Source: Stenotrophomonas rhizophila (GTDB lineage: Bacteria > Pseudomonadota > Gammaproteobacteria > Xanthomonadales > Xanthomonadaceae). Taken from it: a stretch of DNA of 64,000 nucleotides. Within the stretch, counting starts at the first letter, position 1. The number at the start of each line of letters is the position of its first letter. The notes under the pieces were generated by a model. The model had not been told where the DNA came from. It worked only from the letters and a program-made list of their open reading frames with translations, and searched no databases. The DNA is taken from contig NZ_RCDC01000004.1 of NCBI RefSeq assembly GCF_003651185.1, positions 661,868-725,867 of the forward strand, written 5' to 3'. Of the stretch, positions 50,654-58,319 are shown in pieces. The position numbers and the translations under genes were made by a program.

Positions 50654-52011
50654 CGAAGCTTCGCTACCAGCACGGATGCGCTGACGGGTCGAAAGTTCAT
50701 GGGGAGGCGGCCGCCTGGTCTTCGGCGTCCGCGTGGAACGTCAATTTCAACAACGGCAACGTCAACAACAACCACCGCAACAACAACGGGTTCGTGTTGG
50801 CCGTGCGTCGTGCCGGTGAGTTTCAGGGGGAAGTCTCGCTGCAGGATATCTACCGGGCATGGCGGCGTGCGCGCCGCCAAAAGGTGCCCAGCTTCAACCA
50901 GCTCCGTTTCGACGTGCGCTGGGCCGATGGGCTGCTGAGGCTCGAACGAGAGCTGATCAGCGGCACCTGGTCGCCGCGCCCGTCCACCTGCTTCATCGCC
51001 ACCCGGCCCAAGGCGCGCGAGATTCACGCGCCGGACTTCGCTGACCGCGTAGTGCACCACTGGCTGGTCCCGCAGCTGGAGGCACTGTGGGAGCCGACCT
51101 TCATCCATGACAGCTATGCCAACCGTAAGGGCCGCGGAAGCCACGCCGCCGTCCGCCGGGCTCAGGAATTCAGCCGGCAGGTGCATTCGGGCCAGGGTGG
51201 CGGCTACTACCTGCAGCTGGACGTGGCCAACTTCTTCAACAGCATCCATCGGCCGACGCTGTGGGCGATGCTCCGTAAGCGCATGCAGCGCCGCGGCCTG
51301 TCCGCTACGGCGCAGAAGGCCACGCATGCCCTGCTCCGCCGGTCGCCGCTGCATGCAGGTGTCCAGTACCGGGCGACTGAGGCCGAGCTGGCGCAGGTCC
51401 CGCCGCACAAGCGGCTGGTCAACGCTCCGCCCGGGCGAGGCCTGCCGATCGGCAACCTGTCCAGCCAGTTCTTCGCCAACGTCTACCTGGACGCCCTCGA
51501 CCATTTCGTGAAGCACGAGCTCAAGGCAGCGCGCTACCTGCGCTACGTCGACGACTTCGTGCTGTTCCACCAAGATCGCGAGCAGCTGGCGGCTTGGCGG
51601 GATCAGATCGAGGCGTTCCTGGCCGACCGGCTGGGCCTGCGGCTCAAGGCCGAGCAGCACCTGCGGCGGCTGACCGACGGCCTCGACTTCCTCGGATACG
51701 TGATCTACCCGACCCACACCCTCGCCCGTCAGCGGGTAGTCGGCCACGTGCGCCAGGCGCTCGCCGAATGGGAGGGTGTGCACGTCGACGGCAACAAGCT
51801 GCGCGGCCGTCCCTCTGCATTCCGTGACCTCCGGGCTCGGCTTGCCAGCTACGAGGGCCACCTGCGCCACGCGAACAGTCACCACCTTCTGGCCTCGCTG
51901 CACCAGCGTTTCCCATGGCTGGCTTGCGCTGCCACGCCACGGCGCTTCAGCTACCGAGCCGAGCGCCAGACCATTTCAATCACTTTCAAGAAGGACTGTT
52001 CTCATGGCTGA
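50650..52011 (+). CDS. DGR-type reverse transcriptase with template repeat in its 5' end
   Basis: 453 residues from the ATG overlapping the avd stop. Residues 19-56 are the translated template repeat. The reverse transcriptase domain begins near residue 62 (VSLQDIYRAWRRARRQK). Catalytic motifs: LQLDVANFFNSI (motif A), LPIGNLSSQFFANVYL (265-280, the GxxxSQ form typical of DGR enzymes) and YLRYVDDFVLF (YVDD at 299-302). The enzyme copies the template RNA with errors at adenines. A later start skipping the template part cannot be ruled out, although no good ribosome site was seen there. Confidence 0.93.
   Translation: MTKLRYQHGCADGSKVHGEAAAWSSASAWNVNFNNGNVNNNHRNNNGFVLAVRRAGEFQGEVSLQDIYRAWRRARRQKVPSFNQLRFDVRWADGLLRLERELISGTWSPRPSTCFIATRPKAREIHAPDFADRVVHHWLVPQLEALWEPTFIHDSYANRKGRGSHAAVRRAQEFSRQVHSGQGGGYYLQLDVANFFNSIHRPTLWAMLRKRMQRRGLSATAQKATHALLRRSPLHAGVQYRATEAELAQVPPHKRLVNAPPGRGLPIGNLSSQFFANVYLDALDHFVKHELKAARYLRYVDDFVLFHQDREQLAAWRDQIEAFLADRLGLRLKAEQHLRRLTDGLDFLGYVIYPTHTLARQRVVGHVRQALAEWEGVHVDGNKLRGRPSAFRDLRARLASYEGHLRHANSHHLLASLHQRFPWLACAATPRRFSYRAERQTISITFKKDCSHG
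50706..50817 (+). repeat. Template repeat of the diversity-generating retroelement
   Basis: 112 bp. All 23 adenines lie in a 51-bp core (50737-50787) made of 11 AAY codons plus a CAC and five adenine-free codons. The flanks contain no adenine at all. It is in frame with both variable repeats and with the reverse transcriptase reading frame. Confidence 0.96.
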
Positions 52012-53983
52012 TGGCTCCCGCTCGTTCAATTTCCCGCTGCCGCAGCGCTCGCGCCTGCGCGCCGGTGAGATCGTGGTCGATCTGTTCGCCGGCGGCGGCG
52101 GCGCCAGCGAGGCGCTGAAGCAGGCGCTGGGGCAAGATCCGGCACTGGCCTACAACCATGACGCGCTGGCGATCGGCATGCACGCGGCGAACCACCCGCT
52201 CACCAGCCATCACCGCGAAGACATCTGGCACGCGGACCCGCGCGTCGATGTCGCCCGGCGACCGATCGGCTGGTTCCATGCATCCCCGGACTGCACCCAT
52301 TTCAGCCAGGCCAAGGGCGGCCAGCCGCGCAGCCGGAAGACCCGCGCACTGTCGTGGGTCGTGCTGAAGTGGATCGGCATGCTGCTGCGCGCCGACCTGG
52401 TCAACGGCACCAGTACCGCCCCGCGCATCTTCTCCATGGAGAACGTGTGGCAGATTCTGACGTGGGGCCCGCTGATCGCAAAGCGCTGCAAGTCCACCGG
52501 CCGAGTGCTGAAGATGGACGGCACCGTTGCAGCCACCGGCGAGCGTGTTCCGGTCGAGCATCAGCAGCTGGTGCCGGACAAGAGCCGAACCGGCCGCACT
52601 TGGCGGCAGTTCGTCGCCGCACTGCGAGCGCTGGGCTACGTGGTCGAATGGCGAAAGCTCGTGGCCAGCGACTTCGGCGCCGGCACCAGCCGGGAACGCC
52701 TGTTCCTGCTTGGTCGCCGCGACGGCGAGCCGATCGTGTGGCCTGCGGCAAGCCACGGCACTGCGGCGGGGCAGAAGCCGCGCGTATCCGCCGCCGACTG
52801 CCTGGACTTCAGCATCCCCTGTCCGTCCATCTTCGGGCGCAAGCGGCCGCTTGCCGACGCCACGATGCGCCGCATCGCCAAGGGCACCATGCGCCACGTC
52901 ATCCAGTCGGCGGACCCGTTCATTGTACCGGTGACTCACCAAGGCGCCGATCGCGTCCACGACGTGCACGAGCCGCTGCGCACCATCACCGCAGCGAACC
53001 GCGGCGAGCTGATGCTGGCCATGCCGGAACTGGCGCCATTCATCACTGAGCACGCCAACGCCAGCACCCAGCGCACCATGGCTGCGAGTGATCCGCTGCG
53101 CACGATGTGCGCCGGGGTGAAGGGCGGCCACTTCTCCGTGGTCACCCCGATCCTCGCCGGCGTCGGCGGCCGTGCCGGGCAATCGGAGCCGCGCTCCGGT
53201 GGCGAACCGCTCTACACCATGACCACCAAGGCCGATACCGCGCTGGTGGCGCCGCACCTGGTGAAGTTCCGGGGTGACAGCATCGGAACGCCGGCCACGG
53301 AACCGGTGCCCACCATCACATCTGGCGCAGGCGCTGCCAGGCCGGCGGGAGCTGCGCACGCGCTGGGCGTGTCTGCCGCTACGCTGGTCACCCTGCGCAA
53401 CAACATGGCCGGCGCGGACCCGCAAGAGCCGCTGTCGACCATTGCTGCACAGGGTGAGCACCACGCGCTGGCCACTGCATTCCTGGAGCAGGCCAACGGT
53501 GGCTTCTACGAGGGCGGCGGGCGCGATGCGCGCGACCCGGTCAGCACGATCACCGCCACCGGCAGCCAGCAGCAGCTGGTAACCGCAGACCTGGCCAAGC
53601 TGTCGCCGGAGCATCAGGAAGGCGCGTTGCGTGTTGCCGCGTTCCTGGTGAAGTACTACGGCACCGGCGCCAACGTGCCGAGCCTGACCGACCCGGCCGA
53701 CACCATCACCACGAAGGACCGGCTGGCGCTGGTCACGGTGGTGATCAAGGGCACCCCCTACGTCATCGTCGACATCGGGCTGCGCATGCTCAAGCCACAC
53801 GAGCTGTACCGCGCACAGGGCTTCCCAGCGGGCTACATCATCGATCGCACCGCCAACGGCACCCCGCTGACCACCAGCGCCGCCGTGCGCATGGTCGGCA
53901 ACAGCGTCAGCCCGCCGCCGCTGCGCGCACTGGCCGAGGCCAACCTGGACCCGGTGGCGCTGCCGCTGGCGGAGGCGGCCTGA
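52004..53983 (+). CDS. DNA (cytosine-5) methyltransferase with long repetitive insert
   Basis: 659 residues from the ATG at 52004, overlapping the reverse transcriptase end by eight bases. Motif I is VVDLFAGGGGASEAL, the catalytic loop is HASPDCTHFSQAKGG (an SPDC variant of the PC motif), then SMENVWQIL, GAGTSRERLFLLGR and, at the end, GFPAGYIID and RMVGNSVSPP. Between about 320 and 580 lie repeated P-[LV]-x-T-I/M-x blocks, probably an expanded target-recognition domain. It likely protects phage DNA from host restriction. Confidence 0.85.
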   Translation: MADGSRSFNFPLPQRSRLRAGEIVVDLFAGGGGASEALKQALGQDPALAYNHDALAIGMHAANHPLTSHHREDIWHADPRVDVARRPIGWFHASPDCTHFSQAKGGQPRSRKTRALSWVVLKWIGMLLRADLVNGTSTAPRIFSMENVWQILTWGPLIAKRCKSTGRVLKMDGTVAATGERVPVEHQQLVPDKSRTGRTWRQFVAALRALGYVVEWRKLVASDFGAGTSRERLFLLGRRDGEPIVWPAASHGTAAGQKPRVSAADCLDFSIPCPSIFGRKRPLADATMRRIAKGTMRHVIQSADPFIVPVTHQGADRVHDVHEPLRTITAANRGELMLAMPELAPFITEHANASTQRTMAASDPLRTMCAGVKGGHFSVVTPILAGVGGRAGQSEPRSGGEPLYTMTTKADTALVAPHLVKFRGDSIGTPATEPVPTITSGAGAARPAGAAHALGVSAATLVTLRNNMAGADPQEPLSTIAAQGEHHALATAFLEQANGGFYEGGGRDARDPVSTITATGSQQQLVTADLAKLSPEHQEGALRVAAFLVKYYGTGANVPSLTDPADTITTKDRLALVTVVIKGTPYVIVDIGLRMLKPHELYRAQGFPAGYIIDRTANGTPLTTSAAVRMVGNSVSPPPLRALAEANLDPVALPLAEAA

Positions 53984-54180
53984 TGGATTCGACCACCCAG
54001 GCCAAGCACACAGCGAGCGTGCTGATCGGCGAGGCGCGCGCACGGCGGCTGGTCGGCCACGGCTTCTGGTGCATGTTCCGCATGGCCCAGTCCGCCCGCC
54101 GCCGCGCCGCCTTGCCCCAACCCGTTGCGATCGCCGATCAACCACCGGCTCGTTCCGCCCAACTGGAGCTTTTCTCATGA
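53983..54180 (+). CDS. Small protein with C-terminal clamp-binding-like motif
   Basis: 65 residues. The end reads QLELF (60-64) then Ser, matching the sliding-clamp motif. The rest is basic. Coupled by TGATG to the methyltransferase and ATGA to the next gene. Function unknown. Confidence 0.55.
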   Translation: MDSTTQAKHTASVLIGEARARRLVGHGFWCMFRMAQSARRRAALPQPVAIADQPPARSAQLELFS

Positions 54181-54395
54181 GCACCAACGAACTGTGCCTA
54201 TCCCGAAAGGAAATGCGCGAGCTGTGTGGCACCCCGCTAAAGGACCGCCAGTTCGCCTTCTTGCGGGCCAACGGCATCCGCCACTACAAGGGGCTGGACG
54301 ACCGGCCCCGGGTGCTCCGCTCCACGGTCGAAGGCGTGGGCGATGAGGCAGCCGCCAAAGCGATCGCCACCTGGAAACCGAACAAGGCCGCGTGA
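54177..54395 (+). CDS. DUF4224 protein, possible excisionase
   Basis: 72 residues. LSRKEMRELCGTPLKDRQFAFLRANGIRHYKG is the DUF4224 signature, a short winged-helix-like family commonly encoded immediately before tyrosine integrases. A recombination-directionality role is plausible. It ends inside the integrase start. Confidence 0.7.
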   Translation: MSTNELCLSRKEMRELCGTPLKDRQFAFLRANGIRHYKGLDDRPRVLRSTVEGVGDEAAAKAIATWKPNKAA

Positions 54396-55423
54396 TGGGA
54401 AGAAAGCCGACCAAGCCGGGGGCCATCCCCCGGTTCCGCGCCCGCAAGCAGAAATCGGGCGTGGTGCACTACTACTACGATCTGGGCGGGAAGCCGAGAC
54501 GGGAGATGCCGCTGGGCGCCGACTACGGCCTGGCCATCAAGCAGTGGGCCGAGATCGAGGGTGATCGCGATGCGCCGGCCGCCGCGGTGCTGACGCTGCG
54601 GGTGGTGTGTGATGCATATCGCCGAGAGGTGATGATCACGAAGGCGCCCCGAACCCAGCAGGACAACGCGAAGGAGATGGCGAACCTGCTGGAGTTCTTC
54701 GACGACCCCCCAGGCCCCTTGGACGCCATTCAGCCGGTGACGGTCCGGCAGTACCTGACGTGGCGGACGAAGGACGGCAAGGGACTTGTGCGCGCGAACC
54801 GCGAGAAGGCCCTGCTGTCGCATATCTGGAACTTCGCGCGGGACAAGGGCTATACGGCGCTGCCGAACCCCTGCGCCGGCATCAAGGGCTTCAAGGAGAC
54901 TGGCCGCGACGCCTACATCGAGGACGACCAGTACCAGGCTATCCGGGCCAGCGCCGATGTCGTCGTCCAAGGCGCCATGGACTTGGCCTACCTTACCGGG
55001 CAACGGCCGGCCGATGTCCTGGGACTGACAGAGATGGATGTACGGGATGGGGTGATCAACATCCGGCAGGCGAAGACGAAGGCTAAGCTGCGCATCGCGG
55101 TGGAGGGAGAGCTGGCCACCCTGCTGGATCACCTACGCGCACGGAAGGCCGGACACAAGGTCCGCAGCACCCGCCTGATCGTCAGCGAACGCAGGCGGCC
55201 TGTGACCGTGGCGATGATGTCCCGGCGGTGGGCCAAGGCGTGTGCGGCGGCCGGCGTGACCGGCCTGCAGTTCCGCGATCTGCGCGCCAAGGCGGCGACG
55301 GACAAGGCAGATTCCGCCGGCGATATCCGTCAGGCGCAGCGCCAGCTGGGCCATACGACCATCACGATGACCGAGCAGTACACCCGCCAGCGGAGGGGCC
55401 ACAAGTCGAGCCCGACGCGGTAA
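54395..55423 (+). CDS. Tyrosine-family site-specific integrase
   Basis: 342 residues from the ATG at 54395 (TGATG); a GTG one codon upstream is possible. The N-terminal part holds an arm-binding and SAM-like region. Catalytic residues are visible as Arg in YLTGQRPADVLGL, Arg in FRDLRAKAAT, His in QLGHTTITMTEQY and the nucleophile Tyr of EQYTR. It lies 116 bases from attR and should recombine the tRNA-Leu sites. Confidence 0.92.
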   Translation: MGRKPTKPGAIPRFRARKQKSGVVHYYYDLGGKPRREMPLGADYGLAIKQWAEIEGDRDAPAAAVLTLRVVCDAYRREVMITKAPRTQQDNAKEMANLLEFFDDPPGPLDAIQPVTVRQYLTWRTKDGKGLVRANREKALLSHIWNFARDKGYTALPNPCAGIKGFKETGRDAYIEDDQYQAIRASADVVVQGAMDLAYLTGQRPADVLGLTEMDVRDGVINIRQAKTKAKLRIAVEGELATLLDHLRARKAGHKVRSTRLIVSERRRPVTVAMMSRRWAKACAAAGVTGLQFRDLRAKAATDKADSAGDIRQAQRQLGHTTITMTEQYTRQRRGHKSSPTR

Positions 55424-55426
55424 TTC

Positions 55427-55499
55427 CGCTCCGCAATGGCTCGGCGCCTATTGGCGCACAATGCTCCCGAAGGACTAGCAGATAGTCGTTTGCGGAGCG
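55427..55499. promoter_or_regulatory. Putative integrase arm-type sites, right end
   Basis: CGCTCCGCAAT at 55427-55437 and an inverted near-copy at 55490-55499, matching the pair inside attL (13830-13859). Confidence 0.5.
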
Positions 55500-55539
55500 C
55501 AAATAGTCACGAAACCCTTGTGCCGCAACGAATCTTGTT

Positions 55540-55598
55540 CGGACTCAAAATCCGCCGCCCTTAAAAGCGTGTGGGTTCGAGTCCCACCTTCGGCACCA
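55540..55598 (+). repeat. attR core (59 bp), displaced tRNA-Leu 3' end
   Basis: Identical to 13740-13798. It lacks the tRNA 5' part, so it is not a gene. Confidence 0.95.
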
Positions 55599-55610
55599 TG
55601 GAAAACCAGA

Positions 55611-55643
55611 ACGCCCCGGATCGACGGATCCGGGGCGTTTTTT
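55611..55643 (+). terminator. Original host terminator of tRNA-Leu
   Basis: ACGCCCCGGATC pairs with GATCCGGGGCGT, followed by six Ts. It is now separated from its tRNA by the prophage. Confidence 0.85.
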
Positions 55644-55669
55644 CATTCTGCTCGGCAGCGCCGCGACCG

Positions 55670-56104
55670 TTACCCGGCCGGCTCGATCGGAGGCAGGGTA
55701 TGTGGCGGGATCGGGGGAACCGGCGGCACGGACGGGGCCACCGTTTCTTCGCGCCACAGCAGCGCCAGCCGGCAGTCCCCTGCTTTTCGCCGGCACATCG
55801 CCTCGGCCTTGCGCTGAGCAGCGGCATCATCCTGTGCGGACAGGGCAACACCCATGGCACCCGTGCCCGTATACAGCGCCGAGTAACCGCCTTCCGACGT
55901 GCTGGCCACAGTGCTGCAGTTGGGTGAGCGCTGCGCGCAATACCCCAGCGCCTGTTGCATGGCCGTGCTGACGCTGCGGTTGTTCATCGAATAGCCGTAG
56001 GCACCGGTGTCGGCGTCGTAAAACACCGCCGACGCCGCGCCCGCAGTGCAAGGCAGGGCCATCCCCATGACCAGCAGCATGCTCAACCGTGGTGCAATCC
56101 GCAT
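55670..56104 (-). CDS. DUF4189-like secreted protein
   Basis: 144 residues from the ATG at 56104 (CGGAG upstream). A signal peptide ends near AGAASA. The mature part (YGYSMNNRSVSTAMQQALGYCAQRSPNCSTVAS) matches DUF4189, a small family of Cys-containing periplasmic or secreted proteins, with a Pro-rich tail. Function unknown. Confidence 0.65.
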   Translation of the reverse strand: MRIAPRLSMLLVMGMALPCTAGAASAVFYDADTGAYGYSMNNRSVSTAMQQALGYCAQRSPNCSTVASTSEGGYSALYTGTGAMGVALSAQDDAAAQRKAEAMCRRKAGDCRLALLWREETVAPSVPPVPPIPPHTLPPIEPAG

Positions 56105-56176
56105 TGTGATACTCCGACCTGTCCTTGGAAGATCGAGTATCCCAAAGCCGCGCGCCGTATGCATCCCGCACGGCAG

Positions 56177-58039
56177 TCAGACCAGACGCAATGCGGGCTG
56201 GCCAGTAGTGGGATTGAGGTGCACCGAGCGATGCGTGCCCGCCCCCGCCACCCGGAACGCCGCCACCGTCTGCAGCAACTGGGTGGACTGCTCTTCCATG
56301 CTGCGGGCCGCCGCGGAGGCCTCTTCGACCAGCGCGGCATTCTGCTGGGTGCTCTCGTCGATGTGCTCGACCACCTGGTTGATCTGCTCGATGCCCTCGC
56401 TCTGCTGCTGGGCCGCCGCGCTGATGTCGGCCATGAGATCGCTCACGCGTTTCACGCTGACCACGATCTCGTCCATGGTGCGGCCCGCGCTTTCGACCTG
56501 GCGCGTGCCCGCCCCGACCTTCTCCACCGAGTCGCCGATCAGCTGCTTGATCTCCTTGGCGGCTTCGGCAGAACGCTGCGACAGCGAGCGGATTTCCGAG
56601 GCGACCACCGCAAAGCCGCGGCCATGCTCGCCGGCACGGGCCGCTTCCACGGCGGCATTGAGGGCCAGGATATTGGTCTGGAACGCGATACCGTCGATCA
56701 CGCCGATGATGTCGACGATGCGCCGCGAGGAGTCATTGATCAGCGACATGGTGGAGACCACCTCCTGCACCACGTGGCCACCCTGCGCCGCCACCTCGAC
56801 CGCGCCACCGGCCAGCTCATTGGCCTGGCGGGCGTTGTCCGCGGTGCGCCGCACGGTTGCGGTCAGCCCCTTCATCGAGACGGCGGTCTCCTCCAGCGAG
56901 GCCGCCTGCTGCTCGGTGCGCACGGACAGGTCGCTGTTGCCTTCGGCGATCTCGCTGGCACCCACGGCGATGGTGTCGGCCGCCAGCTTGATCTGGGTGA
57001 TGATGCCGGCCATCGCTTCGACCAGCGCATTGATGCCCTCGCACAACTCGGCGATCGGGCCGGTCTTGTCCTGGGTGGCGATATGGCCGGTCAGATCGCC
57101 ACCCTGCGCGGCCGCCACCACTTCACGCGTCTGCGCGACGGCCTGCTGCAGCGCCAGGGAGTCACGCACCTGGGCCGTGATGTCGGTAGCGTACTTGACC
57201 ACCTTGAACGGCCGTCCGTTCATATCGTAGATCGGGTTGTACGAAGCTTGGATCCAGACCTCGCGCCCGCCCTTTCCCAAGCGCTTGTACTGGCCGGCAT
57301 CGTACTCGCCGCGGCCGAGCTTCGCCCAGAACGCACGGTATTGCGCGCTCTCGCGATACGCCGGTTCGGCAAACATCGCATGGTGCTGCCCGCGCACCTC
57401 CTCCAGTGCATAGCCCATGGCAGCGAGGAAGTTCTCGTTGGCGGCCAGGATGCGGCCCTCGAGGTCGAACTCGATCACGGCCTGCGATGTGTTGATCGCG
57501 GCGAGCTGGCCGGCAAAGTCGGCCGCCTGCAATTTCTGCGCGGTGATGTCGGTCGCGAACTTGACCACCTTGTACGGTCGTCCGTTGCTGTCGAACACCG
57601 GGTTGTAGGACGCCTGGATCCAGATCTCGCGTCCACCCTTGCCAATCCGCCGGTACTGGCCGGCGTCGAACTCACCGCGGCCCAGGTTGGCCCAGAAGTC
57701 CCGGTACTCCCCGCTCTTCGCATACTCGGCATCCACGAACATGGCGTGGTGCCTGCCCTGGATCTCCTCCAGCGTGTAGCCCAGTGTCTGCAGGAAATTG
57801 TCGTTGGCATGCACGATGGTGCCATCGAGGTGGAACTCGATGACGGCCTGGACTCTATGCAGCGCCTTGATCTGCTCTTCGAGCTCGGCCTGCCGTTGCA
57901 GCGCGGCCGATGCCGCGCTGCCATGGGCCGCGCGACGGGAAACGAACCATGCCGTGAGCGTTCGCCACAACGACCCGGCGTCGGCGTCGGCGTCGCTGGC
58001 GCGACCTGGCACATGCGTGTGCAAGCCTGAAGTAATCAT
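56177..58039 (-). CDS. Soluble methyl-accepting chemotaxis protein with two PAS domains
   Basis: 620 residues. Two similar PAS domains (about 50-165 and 170-290) share ASYNP, RPxKVVKxATDIT and related motifs, followed by a HAMP-like linker and the MCP signalling domain with the hairpin tip GVIDGIAFQTNILALNAAVEAARAGEHGRGFAVVA. No transmembrane segment is seen, so it is probably cytoplasmic and senses an internal signal. The PAS cofactor is not evident. Confidence 0.85.
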   Translation of the reverse strand: MITSGLHTHVPGRASDADADAGSLWRTLTAWFVSRRAAHGSAASAALQRQAELEEQIKALHRVQAVIEFHLDGTIVHANDNFLQTLGYTLEEIQGRHHAMFVDAEYAKSGEYRDFWANLGRGEFDAGQYRRIGKGGREIWIQASYNPVFDSNGRPYKVVKFATDITAQKLQAADFAGQLAAINTSQAVIEFDLEGRILAANENFLAAMGYALEEVRGQHHAMFAEPAYRESAQYRAFWAKLGRGEYDAGQYKRLGKGGREVWIQASYNPIYDMNGRPFKVVKYATDITAQVRDSLALQQAVAQTREVVAAAQGGDLTGHIATQDKTGPIAELCEGINALVEAMAGIITQIKLAADTIAVGASEIAEGNSDLSVRTEQQAASLEETAVSMKGLTATVRRTADNARQANELAGGAVEVAAQGGHVVQEVVSTMSLINDSSRRIVDIIGVIDGIAFQTNILALNAAVEAARAGEHGRGFAVVASEIRSLSQRSAEAAKEIKQLIGDSVEKVGAGTRQVESAGRTMDEIVVSVKRVSDLMADISAAAQQQSEGIEQINQVVEHIDESTQQNAALVEEASAAARSMEEQSTQLLQTVAAFRVAGAGTHRSVHLNPTTGQPALRLV

Positions 58040-58319
58040 CGTTAGACCTCGGTGTCCGGTTAGCGAATAGGTCAGCGCCGGGCGGTGGCCCGGTGGCGGT
58101 ATTCCGTTGGCTGGGACTCACGAAGATCGTCAGTGGGGATGACGCAACTTCGATGGGCTTCAAACACCGGGCGGGCCGGCGAACATGAACCATTTAAAAA
58201 AGGTGTACGGCCAGATATCCACGTGAGCAGACGGGCAGCAACTGCGAGTCATATAACGGCGGAGATTCTGAAACCTTTAGGGCGACCATCGGGCCGGCGC
58301 CGCGCAGGGCCGGCCGTGC

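Larger units (their letters stand above)
13740..55539. mobile_element. Podovirus-like prophage integrated in tRNA-Leu(CAA)
   Basis: About 41.8 kb between perfect 59-bp repeats. It holds terminase, portal, scaffold, capsid, adaptor and nozzle, ejection, lysis, repressor, recombination and integrase genes, and no broken structural gene was seen. The absence of sheath, tape-measure and tail-tube genes, together with adaptor/nozzle and large internal proteins, suggests a short-tailed phage. The order (target, avd, template repeat, reverse transcriptase) matches that of Bordetella phage BPP-1. Relatedness to BPP-1/Bcep22 is inferred from layout. Confidence 0.93.

Noticed and set aside
50706..50817. 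Reading the template repeat as a third diversified target gene
   Set aside because: It is the all-adenine (Asn-rich) form lacking substitutions, with G instead of C at the 3' boundary and no DUF1566 domain before it.
50650..52011. Retron or group II intron reverse transcriptase
   Set aside because: No maturase or intron domains, no msr/msd-like element. The GxxxSQ motif, Avd and template/variable repeats point to a DGR.
51986..54277. 763-codon minus-strand open frame
   Set aside because: Antisense to the methyltransferase, whose catalytic motifs are intact.
55540..55598. Second tRNA-Leu gene
   Set aside because: Only the 3' 59 bases are present; the acceptor 5' strand and D arm are missing.
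55518..55817. Open frame crossing attR
   Set aside because: It reads through tRNA sequence and a terminator hairpin; no ribosome site.
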